A stretch of DNA of 64,000 nt. Origin: Hippophae tibetana (lineage: Eukaryota; Streptophyta; Magnoliopsida; Rosales; Elaeagnaceae). The stretch spans positions 61,747,983 to 61,811,982 of the forward strand of contig CM072802.1 in NCBI GenBank assembly GCA_037013495.1. Direction: 5' to 3'. The notes beneath the pieces were generated by a model. That model searched no databases. It saw nothing but the letters and a program-made list of their open reading frames with translations, and was not told the DNA's origin. Below are positions 22,171 to 34,866 of this stretch, in pieces (within the stretch, counting starts at the first letter, position 1; the number at the start of each line of letters is the position of its first letter). The translations under genes were made by a program, and so were the position numbers.

Positions 22171-23968
22171 TGATGAGCGAAAACCGACATCGTCGATTCT
22201 TGCCAATACTTTGGTTTTAATATTTATAAAACTCTCGCAAGTGCACGAATCATTTCGAAGAAAATGATAAGTATACTCCCAAGGTCGATCTAAGGAAGGA
22301 ATGTATGTGGTTTCTAATTTATTATTCAAACTTTTAAAAAGGAAATTAAATCCTAAACATCCTCTCACGATATTTTGGGGTTTTGTGTTTTTAATCTACT
22401 TACATAAAAATAAACATAGATTCAATAAACATTCATGCAAATTTTATCTTTTATTATAGTGGAGTATTTATGGATATAATAACTAAGTTAATTATGCTTG
22501 CTCATATTATTTAGGTTATTAAAGATATGAATTGATATTTATTGATTCTCCCTTTTTTGTATGAATACCACCTTTGGTGGGGTTAGATATTCTTTGTTAA
22601 CTAAACAAATCAATTAACACCTATGGGTGGGGTTGATAACTAATTTGGTTAATTAAATTAATTCCTTTTTCTAAGAGATTGAAAATGAACCATTTAAATG
22701 CCACCTTTGGTGGGGTTAGACAGTTTAAACTTTATTCAAGGTGTCCAAATTAAACCTAAGAATTTAGCTATCCGAGTACTAACTTTTAAGTTTTAAAACC
22801 ACTACAGAAAAGATGTTGTCAATACATTTTCATATAATAATTCTTATAAAAACTTTTGAAATAGAGCTTCACTCTAACTACCGAGCGATTGTACCAACAA
22901 ATAAAAGAGCACTACTCTAAATCATACCGGATAACTAAACCTTAAAATCTAATTTTCAGGTTTAAGTTTGTGATGAAAAATAATATATTTCTCTCTAACA
23001 TTCTTAATATAAAATCTTGAATAAAAACAAAATCAATTCATTTTAGAGATTTTCACCTATTTAATATTTCGCAAGCATAACAACGTTATTATTACATCAT
23101 GTTTATAAACAGCCAGCACAGTTAAATTAAATATAACATGTAAGAATAAAGCATAAAAAATAACTGTAAAGAAAATAAAATCCTTACCGAACTTCGACGC
23201 TATTCCCGTTGCCGGAAAACCTCCAAGCGGAATTTGCACTCCAATTTAATGAATCAAAAAGCTAAAAAATCACAAAAACATAACTAGTTCTTCCCAAAAA
23301 AGGAAGAACTCTAAAACTAAGAGAAATTAACCAAGAAAAACTAAAAACTAAGAAAAACTAAAAATCTAAGAAAAGAGAGAAAAGAATGTATTTTGAGGTG
23401 TGTTTAGAAGTGAAGGGAAGGGGGGGTATTTAAGGTGAGGATGAAGAGAAAAAGTGAGTGAAAAAATGTTAAAAAGTGGTAAAAACGCGGAATGGAATTG
23501 CTGAGGTCATTGACGACGTCAGCTTGACGTCATGGGGCGGTTGCACGTGAAAAATGGGGCGAAACGGGCGTCGGCGCGCGCGGAGGGCTGCTGGGTGCGC
23601 GGATGGGCTTGGGCGCTGGCACACGCGGGACTGGGCGCGCGGCTGGGTAGCTACGCGACACGGCGACGCGATTTTCTCCTTTTTGACATTTTTGACCTTT
23701 TTGACCCATTTTGTCCAATTTTTCCATATTTGTTGACCTTTCCCCATTTATTTATTAATATATTTGTGATGTATTGCTTCTAGTATTCCTCTTTGAGTCT
23801 TTAAGTTATGTTTTTAAGCCAAAATACCTGAAAAACAATAAAAATACCCGTGATTCCGAAAAAGACAAATTTATATAAATATATGATAAAACATATAAAT
23901 ATATATATTTTTAATCAATTAATGTGCATAAAATCATGGTTTTTTTAGTGCTTTTTGAGCACTCATCA
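22171..23968 (-). mobile_element. Solo LTR (Tat/Ogre-like Ty3/gypsy) nested in CACTA, copy 1
   Basis: The element is 1798 bp, with TGATGAG...CTCATCA ends on the plus strand and a perfect 5-bp target duplication CACGT at 22166-22170 and 23969-23973. With no internal region, this is a solo LTR left by LTR-LTR recombination. Inside, on the minus strand, are a CpG-rich block (about 23565-23680), TGACGTCA-like sites and a TATA-like box. It inserted after the CACTA element was in place. Confidence 0.93.
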
Positions 23969-23973
23969 CACGT

Positions 23974-24497
23974 AGCGTCGGTTGATGTGTTGAACCGATT
24001 CTACACACGTGTATAGTGTCGATTCCACCTGTGTAGCATCAGTTCGACACGTCAACGGATGATATCCACACGTATTAATCCATTTCTATTCTCTCTTCTT
24101 CATCAGAACGTCTTTTTCAATTTGCCCAGAAAAAAAAACCTCAAAACCGAGCTCACTTCCTCCACTCTTTCTCATTTTCCGACCACCCCCGACCACCATT
24201 TTAAGTCGTTTTGTGGGTTATCTTCCTCTCCATATTATCTTTCAGATCTCCTATTTTTTTTAGTGAAATACTCAAAATAATTATACCTATTTTCTCACTT
24301 ATTATCACTTACAAAACACCCATTTTTTCTTCATTTCCTTCATTTAGTCATTTCATTTACTCTTGTAAGTATTTGTATTAATCTTATGCACTTATTATTC
24401 AGTTTTCTTTTTTTGTATAAATTTTTTATTTATGTATATTTTGCATTATGCTTATTATATGTTTGGCTGATTTTTTGTGCAAATAATATCTGGATGC
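23974..24497 (+). mobile_element. CACTA subterminal repeats and transposase leader
   Basis: After the nested LTR, subterminal motifs resume (gtagcgtcggttgatgtgtt, gtgtagcatcagttcgacac), followed by a pyrimidine-rich stretch (ctattctctcttcttcatc) that looks like a transcribed leader. No long frame is recognised. The frame at 24059-24280 is low-complexity. Confidence 0.6.
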
Positions 24498-27400
24498 TGT
24501 GGGTTTGAGGGACTATAATATTTACCGTACGTGGATAAATTTATTTACATATAAATAATTATATTTTATTAAGTTAAAATAATACAATTTCAAAATGATT
24601 AAAATGATAAATTTTTGTATTATGTATGTTTTGAAATATATTCTAATAATTAGGACTACATTCCTAGAGTTGAAAGTTTTATGAAATTTGATTGTAGAAA
24701 TAGTAATAATGAAATTAGTATGATTTGATACCCATGTGTTAAATGTAAAAATGAGAAATTTCATGAAGTTGACGAGGTTAACTATCATCTTATCCATAAT
24801 GGTATTCTTTTGAGCTATAAATGTTGGTATTATCATGGAAAAAATATTGATAATACTTATGGGGAAAAGATAAATAAGAATGTGAATGGATTACATACAT
24901 CTTATCATAATGTATAGACAAAAAATATGTTTCATGGTGTTGAAGATGAACTACGTGAGGATGATCCGAAAACCTTTAAAAAACTTCTAGAAGATGCCAA
25001 AAAACCGTTGTATCCAAAATGAAAGAAATACACTAAAATTTTGGGATAGGTTTATTTGTACAATGTGAAGGCAAAACCTGGTTTTTTTGACAAGGGATTC
25101 ACAGAATTACTAAATCTACTAGTCGATATGTTTTATGAGGGTATTGAATTTCCATCTTCAATGTATGAAGTGAAGGAATCTCTTAGTCGATTTGGCATGG
25201 AATATGATAAGATTCATACTTGTCCAAATGATTGCATTCTTTATAGAAAAGAATATGAGATTTTAGATGATTGTTCGATGTGTAAAGAATTGAGATGGAA
25301 GCATGCTACAAATGAGACAACATCTAAGAAAGGCATACCCGCAAAGGTTGTTTGGTACTTTTCTATGATTCCTCGTTTTCAAATGTTGTTCAAAAGTAAA
25401 GAGATATCAAAGATGTTGAATTGGCATTTAGATAATTGATATGGTGATAGGGTGCTATGTCATCCTCGTGATTCTCTAAATTGGAAAGTAGTAGATAATT
25501 TATCCCTTCAATTTGCATCTAATCCGCGCAATCTTCATCTTGCCATTGCTGCTGATGGAATTAATCCACATAGTTCCCTTAGTAGTAGATATAGTTGTTG
25601 GCTAGTAATTATGGTAACATACAACCTTCCTCCCTGGTTGTGTATGAAAAGAAAATTCATGATGTTAACATTATTGATCTCAGGACTGAAACAACCCGGT
25701 GTTGATATTGATGTATATTTCCAACCTCTAATAGATGATATAAAGACGTTGTGGAATGATGGTGTAAATTTTTACGATGCACATAAAGAAGAACACTTTA
25801 ACATGAGAGGGGTCCTTTTATGGACAATTAATGCTTTTCCTACTTATGAAAACTTATCAGGACATGCAACAAAAGGTAACAAGGGATGCCCTTTATGTAG
25901 TGATGGCACTTCTGCAACTTATCATGTTCACGGACAAAGGATGCCTTATAGAAGACATAAAATATTTTTTCCATCTGGACACAAGTTTAGATAAAAAAAG
26001 AAATTGTTCGATGGTGAAGAAGATCATGATCATGCACCCTGATGTCTGCAAGGTGTTGAGATATTAAGGAAATTAAATGGTATGACATTCAAACGATATG
26101 GAAAGATGAAAAAAGAATACTCAGTAAGGTAGGGAAACGAAAGAGGTCATCTAATGAATAGGGTGAAAATGAAAAAGAAAAAGAATCAGTAGACCATGGT
26201 TGTTGGAATAAAAAATCAATATTTTGGGAATTATCTTATTGGAAAGACCTACACATTCGTCACATCTTAGATGTCATGGACATTAATAAAAATGTATCTG
26301 AGAGCTTGATTGGTAGATTACTTAATATACCTACAAAAACGAAGGATGGAATTAAAGTAAGACTAGATTTAAAGAAACTAGGTATACGATCTGGATTGCC
26401 ACCAAGGGTGAAAAATGATAAGAATCGAACATACTTGCCACCAGCATCATATAAAATGTCAACAAAATAGAAGGATGTGTTTTGTAAATGTTTGGCGGGT
26501 GTGAAATTTCCTGATGGTTACTCATCCAACTTAAGAAATTTTGTGTCTATCACCGATAAGAAACTTTATGGATTGAAATCACATAATTGTTATATCTTAA
26601 TGCAACAGTTATTACCACTAGCTATTAGATCAATTCTTCCAAATCATGTTCAATTATCAATAATTCATTTGTGTTCATTCTTCAATACAATATACAAGAA
26701 ATCTATATCAATTGGCGAGTTAAACTCTTTATAGAAAAGTGTTGTAGAGACTTTGTGCCTAATTGAAAAATATTTTCCTCCTTCTTTCTTCAATATAATG
26801 ATTCACTTGTGTGTTCATTTAGTTCGAGAGGTTCAATTGTGTGGTCCTACTTACTTAAGATGGATGTATCCTTTTGAGAGATATATGCAAGTCTTTAAAG
26901 GATATGTAAATAATAGAAATCGACCTGAATGATGCATGGTGGAACGTTACATTGCTGAAGAGGCAATTGAGTTTTGTTATGAATACTTTAGTGGTTGCAT
27001 CGAAATTGGGAATCCTATGCATAAGTTTTTCTTAGAATGTAACATGATCCAAGTAGAAAACCCTATGCTTGGTGGAATTAAGAAATTGTTTATTGATCGC
27101 ACTCGATGGGAAAAAGCACACCGAATCATTTTGGTAAATAATAATTAGGCATAACCGTATATAGAGTAAGTGATGTTTAACATTTCCATTTATGCAAAAA
27201 TTAATTTTTATTTAACTGTTAATGATGATATTTACTTCATATATCCTTAATAACATTACAGAATGCATTTAAACTTATTGAAGATCGATTCTTGTTATAA
27301 AAAAAAGGAGGAGAAAAATGATCGTATGATGAACATAAGCGAGAGCTTATTAATTGGTTATGCAACCATATAAGTGTCACATACAAGAATTTATTAGTAC

Positions 27401-27605
27401 TTCTATGCAATGTTTTAAAACTTTACTTTAAACACATTTCATGTTTTTTGTATACATAGATTCAAGATGAACTCAAGAAACCCAATCATAAAATAACAGA
27501 AAGTTTAGAATGGCTTGCACATGGTCCAAAATTCGATGTCAAATCATTTTCTAGTGTCACAATAAATGGATCGAGGTTTACGACTCAAGCTGGGACAAAG
27601 TCCGA
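24498..27605 (+). pseudogene. Decayed TNP2-type CACTA transposase, copy 1
   Basis: Pieces of one transposase occur in order on the plus strand. 24498-24540 may be a short first exon (ending near YRTWI). An intron with acceptor taattag at 24650 precedes a transposase-associated zinc domain (CVKCKN, YHL), to about 24845. Next come 25056-25439 (CPND..CSMCKE) and 25452-25994, with the TNP2 core words YNLPPWLC, LLISG, PGVDIDVY and LLWTINAFP. 26276-26734 follows (DINKNVSES, LPPASYK, LKSHNCYILMQQLLP). A DUF4218-like part at 26740-27148 (YPFERYMQVFKGY) is next, then a short further piece to 27605. At least six stops or frame changes separate the pieces (TGA at 25437, TAA at 25992, TAG at 26468 and 26732, TGA near 26931), so it cannot make a protein. 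Confidence 0.9.
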
Positions 27606-27978
27606 GTAAGGTTTAGGGTTAAAATTATTATTTTTCAAAATATGATTTAGGGTTGTAGAATTTTGGATTTAGGGTTTAGGGTTAAAATTATTATTTCTCT
27701 AAATAGGGTTTAGGGTTGTTGGATTCGGGATACATGTTATAGGGTTTATGGTTATATTTGTGGGTTAAGGTTTAGAGTTAATTTTATTATTTTTCTAAAT
27801 AGGGTTTAGCGTTTTGTGATTTGGGATTTGGTTTTTATGGTTTAGGGTCATATTTGTGGGTTAAGGTTTAGGGTTAAAATTATATTTTTTTTCTAAATAG
27901 GATCTAGGGTTTTGGGATTTGGGATTTAGTATCTTGGTTTAAGTTTTAGGACTTTGAGTTTAGGGTTATACTTAGGGT
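27606..27978 (+). repeat. Telomere-like satellite array at the copy 1/copy 2 boundary
   Basis: Forward repeats begin abruptly after the truncated CACTA transposase and run into the stretch equivalent to position 1. The first 159 bp (27606-27764) show the sequence lying just left of the window start in the neighbouring unit. Confidence 0.85.
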
Positions 27979-28875
27979 TGGAGTAAAATTGGAAAAACAA
28001 TTTGATATAAGAATGAAATCTTGATTCCTTAAGTGGGAAAAGGAATTAAGATTACTTCAATTCTAGGATTTGTTTTCATTTTATTCTCACTTTTCAGCTC
28101 AACCAAATATAAAATTGGAAGGAATCATTTTTTATTTCATTCCATTCCAGTCAACCAAATGTAGGATAATGTAATATTACCTTTTCATATACAAAAATAT
28201 AATAAACATTCTCTATCAAAATATATTCCACCTAATCCAAAACATGTCCCAATATACCGTCAACCAAGAAATTCTAGCATTTATTCAACAACTTCAACTT
28301 TGACATATACCAATTGTCTTTACATAAACTAACAAGATAATATAACTCCAATGAAAAAATCCAAGTCTAAGAAAATGGAGAAATCAATGGATTTTGAGAG
28401 GTAGGTGCTACTTGTGATATTGTACTAAAGAATTATGATTCAATATTTTGACTAAGTTTATTTTAGAGTCTCATCATCACCTCTTGTCATTGAGCCATCA
28501 TCTCCTGTTGTTGAGTAAATATCTCAATATGATAATCCCGAGTTTAAATTTGATTATCGTGGACATAAAATTTGAACACTTTTGAGAAGGATAACAGAAT
28601 TAAATCGGAATGGGATTGTGAATATGAATGGAATGGAATCATTTTTTTGCGTTTCACTACTTGAATCAAAAAAGGAATTAGGGTTGTAGTGTTTGATTTA
28701 CAATTGTAATGGAATGTAAAACACTCTATATTACCTTAATACTAATATATTCTCTAAAATTTAAATAATATTATTTAATTATTATTTTTTCATTAGAAAA
28801 AATATATTATTGAAATTATTATGTTACTAAATAATTATTACTTAAAAATAAAATATATTTTAAAAACTATTTTTT
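27979..28875 (+). repeat. Satellite core A, copy 2
   Basis: Same as 216-1112 with about one substitution, the ggataatg variant near 28168. Confidence 0.65.
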
Positions 28876-29477
28876 TTAAATAGGGTTTAGGTTTATGAGA
28901 TTTGGACTTTATGATTTAGGGTTTATGGTTATATTTGTGGGTTAAGGTTTAGGGTTAAATTTATTATTTATCTAAAGAGGATTCATGGTTGTGGGATTTG
29001 GGATTTGGGGTTTAGGGTTTAGGGTTTAAGGTCATATTTGTGGGTTAAGGTTTAGGGTTAAAATTATTATTTTTCTAAATAGGGTTTAGGGTTATGGGAT
29101 TTAGGATTTGGGGTTTAGTGTTTAGGGTTTAGGGTTATATTTGTGGGTTATGGATTAGGGTTAAAATTATTATTTTTCTAAATAGGATGTAGGGTTTAGG
29201 GTTTAAGTTTATATTTGTGGGTTAATGTTTAGGGTTAAAAGTATTATTTTTCAAAATAGGGTTTAGGTTGTTGGATTTGGGGTTTACGTTATAGGGTTTA
29301 GGGTTATATTTGTGGGTTATGGTTTAGGGTTAAAATTTTATTTTTCTAAATAGAGTTTAGGGTTTCGTGATTTTGGATTTGGAGTTTAAGATTTGGGGTT
29401 ATATTTGTGTGTTTAGATTTAGGGTTTAAATTATTATTTATCTAACTAGGGTTTTCGATTTTAGGATTTAAGATTTT
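28876..29477 (+). repeat. Telomere-like satellite array, copy 2
   Basis: As 1113-1707, with one extra ggatttggg word (10 bp) near 28995 that copies 1 and 3 lack. Confidence 0.85.
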
Positions 29478-31498
29478 TGTCTCTTTTAGAGAACATAAAA
29501 TCATGCAAGTATACAGGGTCACAAGTAATAATATGATTAAGTAAAATATCGTTCCCACGGAGATTTGTTACTAGTGTTCCTTAATACTAAAATTATTTCA
29601 ACCTGAGTTTATCCATATATTCGATAATTTGATGCAGTTTGATTAACTAGTTTTTATAACAGTTTATAAGAAAATTCTAGGATTGTAGTTTCACCAAATT
29701 AATCCACTTGAACATTTTATTTTTTCTTGATTTATGTTCTCGTATTTTAAGTTGTTAACCAAGAACTCCTAATTTATCCATATATCTCTTCCGAGCTCCA
29801 TACAGACACATCTCACTAAAATAATTCATTATATTCCTATGAGAATTAAATTCAACCAGATTTATTAAGTTCTAAGTTCTCAAATAGTTACACATACAAT
29901 AAAAGTATATTCCTATCCCTTATATATATACGTTATTTTATAACGAGCAACACACAAAAATGTATTTTCCAAGTTTATTTAAGTGTCACGTATCAATTAA
30001 TTAATCTTCCGATAATTAAAAGCATTAAGCATAGATAAAATAAACAACTTAAAACCGTTCCATAAATCATTCAAAAATAATTAATTCAAGTTTCATATTT
30101 TAAGCTACACTGCAACCCTAGAACAAATAAATTAGTTCATAGCAGAAATTAAAATTACAACACAACAACAATCAAACATTTCAGAGAAATAAAATTTAAA
30201 AGAAAAAAAGATTAGGAGAAACTCTTTCACGATTCCTCAATGAAAATTAAATTTCTTCCCTTTCCTTGTTCTTCGTTGTCTTCTTTCTCTCTATTTCCTA
30301 AGAAAATACAACATAAAAATTGTTAAATAAAAGTTTCTGCGTATTTTACAACACGTAGAGAGAAACTAAAACTTAAGTGAAAAAGTGGAAAAATGCAAAA
30401 CTAAAAACTAAACTCCAACTTTTTTCTCGCGTCCAAATATATCCCCCTATACAATTTTTTTTTATCAAGATACATGTATTGGGGGACAAAAAGACATGGG
30501 AGGAATTAAAATAAATAACACGCGTGAAAACCGTTCTGTGTTTTTCTAATTTTTTTTTCTTTAAATGCATGCCACGTGTCATCATTTTATTGGCTGCAAG
30601 ATATGAAGAGACATGTGGCAGACTTTCATTCGGTGGGGAGAATGGGCGCATGGAGAACAGCTGGACTGAGTCGCACAAGATCTTATCGCGTTGGAAGTGT
30701 GCGACAGTTGGCTTCGATACGTGGCGACGCAAAAAGAGGTGGTGAGTGGGTGTCGTTTCTGTGTTTTTATTTTAACAAATACATGCCATGTGTCGTCATA
30801 TGATTCCCTGAAATATTGAGGAAACACGTGGCTGCTTTTTATTCGGTGAAATGCGATGGTGCACTCTGATGCGATGAACAGCGTCGCACGGGAGTGTAGG
30901 CGAGCAGCTCGGTGCGTGACAGCTTGATTCCACGCGGTTAAATCTAAACCTTTCAACTGATCCAACGGTGAGCGATGCAGCTCGAGAGAAACTTCTGCGC
31001 AGTCGACACGTGGGTCCCACTCTGTACGCCAGCCTGCGTGGCAGGTGGGCCCTACTCGGTGCCGAGTCGCGTGCTTCAGGAATACCGGGTCCACTCTCTT
31101 TTGTCGTGTCTTGTTTGCATGCGCCAGATCTTGACCGTTGATTGGACGATCGAACGGTGAGTGTTGGGCATTGTGAATGTCACGAGTGGCTCCTTCTCCT
31201 GCGCAGAAAATTCAACTTTCATTAATTGCATTTTGACCCACAAATTTAATTCAAATTAACTTATAATCTTTTGATATTTTCAATTTAACCCACTTTTAAT
31301 TCAAATTAAATTTTAAGCTTTTTATAATTGCAATTAAGTCCCTTTTTATTAAAATTCATTAATTTTCTTGAAAATATATTTATTACAAACTAATACTAAA
31401 TATTAATTTAATTAATTAAAAATTAACTAAAAATGTAAAGAACTAGCAATTATAATTAATAAAATAGACGAAAATAACAGTATAAAATACAGTTATCA
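29478..31498 (-). mobile_element. Fossil Ty3/gypsy LTR (Athila/Tat-like), copy 2
   Basis: Same 2021-bp LTR as 1708-3728, same length and ends. It differs at about a dozen bases from copy 1, more than copy 3 does. Confidence 0.7.
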
Positions 31499-32267
31499 CA
31501 CCCCCAAACTTAAGATTTTGCTAACCCTCGAGCAAAAGGCAAGAAATAAAACAAGAATAAATGCATTTAAAATAGCGATTTTTAAAATATTTCTTTTTGT
31601 TTATTTCAAATAACATAACTCAAAGAAATAAAAGAATTTTATCTAAACGTTGAAATTAATATAAAAGTATATTACATTTTCACAATGAATTTAGTGTGTG
31701 TGTGAAGTCTTTTCATATTTTATCACATATAATCCGGATCAGTTTATGCAAATATGAGCGCAATTTATTTTTAATGAAATCGCATATCTCATAAGTTTAT
31801 TTTTCATTTCTCTCTCCACTAATGTAGACAAACACAAAATCAATAGGACTTTATTAAGCTTGTAATGTATGGGTTAGGTAAAGGTAGGATAAAGGATAAT
31901 ATTTAGCTAAAAACTTTTCCTAAACACATCATTTTAGGATTTAAACGAGATATGATCTATCATCACAATAACTACTTCCCAATTTGGGATTTAACATCAC
32001 ATACAATACTCATTTTTTTCTTTTTTTCTATTTTTTTTCCTTTTTTTAACAGTATCCTCTTTTTTTTTCCGATATATCTGCACGTATATATATATTTAGT
32101 AGGCTTTTGAAAATGAGATAAAAATATATATATAAACTTTGAGGCTCAAAAGGGGTATACTATGGATAAAGCATATGAAGGTAGATAGATAGGCTCAAAC
32201 GATCCAAAGATAGCCTAAATCATTTTCTTAGTTAAATGTTATCTATAATTTCGCCTCGAGAGAAAAT
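31499..32267 (-). mobile_element. Internal 3' remnant of Athila/Tat-like element, copy 2
   Basis: Equivalent to 3729-4497. It starts with the polypurine tract complement and has no visible gene. Confidence 0.55.
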
Positions 32268-33188
32268 CAGGGCATAAGGTTTAAGGTTGTACTTGGGGTT
32301 TGGGTAAAATTGGAAAAAAAGTTTGAGATAGGAAAGGAAACATGTTTCCTTAAAGGGGGAGAAGGAATTATGATTACTTCTATTCTACAAATTGTTCTCA
32401 TTTTATTCTCACTTTTCAGCCTAACCAAAAATAAAATTGAAAGAAATCAATTCTAATTCAATTCCATTTTAGTCAACCAAACGTAGGGCAATGTAATATT
32501 ATCCTTACATATACAAAAATATACTAAATATTCTCTATAAAAATATATTCCACCTAATTCAAAACATGTCCCAATATACCGTCAACCAAGCAATTCTAGC
32601 ATTTATTCAAGAACTTCAAGTTTAACATATACCAAATATCTCTAAATAAACTAACAAATTAATATAACACCAATAAAAAAATCCAAGTCTAAGAAGATGG
32701 AGAAATCAAAAGATTTTGGGAGGTATGTGTTACGTGTGATATTGTACTAAAGAATTATGATGCAATATTTTTTCCTAAGTGTGTAAGAATCTCATCATCA
32801 CCTCATGTCATTGAGCCACCATATCCTCTTGTTGGGTAAATATCTCAATACGATGATCCTGAGTTTAAATTCGCTAACTGTGGACGTAATTTACGAACAC
32901 TTTTGACATGGACAACAGATTAGAGTGAATATGGGATTGAGAATAGGAATGGAATGGAAACCTTTTTTGCGTTTGACCACTAGAATCAAAGAATAAATCA
33001 TGATTGATATGTTTGGTTTACAATTGGAATAGAATGTAAAAAACTATATATTACCTTAACACTCATATATTCTGTAAAATTTAAATAATATTATTTAATT
33101 ATTATTTTTTCGTTAGACAAAATAAATTATTGAAATTATTATTTTTCTTAATAATTATATCTTAAAAATAAAATATATTATAAAAATT
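32268..33188 (+). repeat. Satellite core B, copy 2
   Basis: Equivalent to 4498-5418, with single-base differences only. Confidence 0.65.
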
Positions 33189-34165
33189 ATTATTTTTCAT
33201 AATAGGGTTTAGTATTTGAAGGTTTGGGATTTGGGATTTGGGGTTTAGTGTTTTGGGATTTGTGTTTCAGGCTTAGGGTTGAATTTGTCAGTTAAGGTTA
33301 AGGTTTAAAATTATTATTTTTCTAACTAGGGTTTAGGATTATGAGATTTTGTGGTTTATGATTTTGGGTTTATGGTTATATTTGTGGGTTAATGTTTAGG
33401 GTTAAAATTATTATTTTTCTAAATAAGGTTTAGGGTTGTGGGATTTTGGATTTGGGGTTTAGGGTTTATGGTTTAAGGTTATAATTGTGGGTTATGGTTT
33501 AGGGTCAAAATTATTATTTTTCTAAATTGGATGTATGGTTTCGGGATTTGGGGTTTAGGGTTTTATTTGTGGGTTAAGGTTTAGAGTTAAAATTATTATT
33601 TTTCTAAATAGGGTATTGGTTATGGGATTTGGGGTTTATGTTATAGGGTTTAGGGTTTAGGTTTTAAGGTTTTGGATTATGTTTGTGGATTAAGATTTAG
33701 TATTAAAATTATTATTTTTTGTACATAGGGTATAAGGTTTTGAGATTTGGGGTTTACGGTTTACGGTTATATTTATGGGTTAAGGTTTAGGATTAAAACT
33801 ATTATTTTTCTAAATATGGTTTAGGGTTGTGGGATTTGGGATTTGGGATATTGGATATAAGGTTTAAAGTTATATTTGTGGGTTAAGGTTTAGGGTTAAA
33901 ATTATTATTTTTCTAAATAATGTTTAGGGTTTATGGTTAATGATATTGGGTTATGTTTGTGATTTAAGGTTTAGGGTTAAAATTATTATTTTTCTAAATA
34001 TGATTTACGATTTTGTGATTTAGGGTTTAGAGTTTAGGGTTATATTTGTGTGTTAATGTTTAGCGTTAAAATTATTACTTTTATAAATAGGGTTTAGGAT
34101 TTATGGTTTTGGGATTTGGGAATAGGGATTTAGGGAATAAGGCTTAGGGTTTAGGATTGTACTTG
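33189..34165 (+). repeat. Telomere-like satellite array, copy 2
   Basis: Equivalent to 5419-6395, with the same number of repeats. Confidence 0.85.
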
Positions 34166-34595
34166 GAGTGAGATTTGTGTAAAATTAGAAAACAAATTAG
34201 ATGAGAATGAAATCATGATTCCTTAAGGGGGAGAAGGAATTGTGATTACTTCTTTTTTTAGGAATTGATTTAATTTAATTCTCACTTTTCAGCCCAGCCA
34301 TATATAAAACTAGATAGAATCAATTCTGATACAATTCCATTCTAGTCAACCAAACATTGGGTAGTGTAATATTACCTTTACATATACAAAAATATACTCC
34401 ACATTCTCTATCAAAATATTTTCCACCTAATCCAGAACATGTCCCAATATACCGTCAATAAAGAAATTCTAGCATTTATTCAAGAACCTCAAGTTTAACA
34501 TATATCAAATATCTCTACATAAACTAACAAAATATTATAACTCCAATGAGAAAAAAATCCAAGTCTAAGAAGATGGAGAAATTGATAGATATTGT
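34166..34595 (+). repeat. Satellite core C, longer version unique to copy 2
   Basis: It continues about 150 bp past the point where copies 1 and 3 are cut (34446), through aatataccgtcaataaag, and matches the other cores there. It is then interrupted at 34596 by the start of an LTR. Confidence 0.75.
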
Positions 34596-34866
34596 TGATG
34601 AGTGCTTAAAAAGAAATAAAATTACCATGATTTAATGTATTTTAATTGATTAAATAGATTTATATTTTTATGACTTTAACATATTTTTATATAAATTTGT
34701 CTTTTTTGGAATTATGGGTATTTTTATTGTTTTCAGGTATTTTCGTTCAAAAATAACTTAAAAACATAGAAAAATACTTGAGCCAATACATCACAAATAT
34801 TTTGAGAAAAGAAATCATGAAAAGTCAAAAAGATAAAAACAATTATACAAAAAGGGTCAAAACTTT
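34596..34866 (+). mobile_element. Diverged 5' LTR piece (Tat/Ogre-like), only in copy 2
   Basis: It starts with tgatgagtgctt at the boundary with the core and follows the LTR family of 16303 and 22171, including accatgattt, tttatataaatttgtctttt and the gtcaaaaag words. It is clearly more diverged than those two. It ends directly against 25S rRNA sequence. Fossil fragment. Confidence 0.75.

Larger units (their letters stand above)
21200..27605 (+). mobile_element. CACTA (En/Spm-type) DNA transposon, 3'-truncated, copy 1
   Basis: It begins with the terminal motif CACTAGTACAAAATGTG. Subterminal repeats around acacgtagaaccgacgctac follow in both orientations (21300-21800 and 23970-24060), as expected for binding of a TnpA-like protein. 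A TNP2 transposase region follows at 24498-27605. No closing inverted CACTA end is present; transposase-like sequence runs straight into telomere-like satellite after tccgag near 27605. The 3-bp target duplication cannot be tested without the right end. A solo LTR is nested at 22171-23968. Confidence 0.9.
1..27764 (+). repeat. Tandem macro-repeat, copy 1 (left end outside window)
   Basis: Position 1 onward matches 27765 onward and 56311 onward almost base for base. All landmarks recur in the same order and strand: LTR at 1708, rRNA fragment at 6673, TPS start at 14676, CACTA start at 21200. The offset to copy 2 is about 27764-27770 before position 6676, 28554 after it, and 28543-28546 beyond the GC-rich LTR block at about 16.7 kb. 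The first step is a 784-bp segment missing from this copy. Most other differences are single bases or small length changes in simple repeats. The true edge of the unit cannot be placed from a tandem array. Confidence 0.97.

Noticed and set aside
24522-24836. Minus-strand 104-residue Ile/Phe-rich frame
   Set aside because: It is AT-rich low-complexity sequence opposite the transposase-associated domain, which is on the plus strand.
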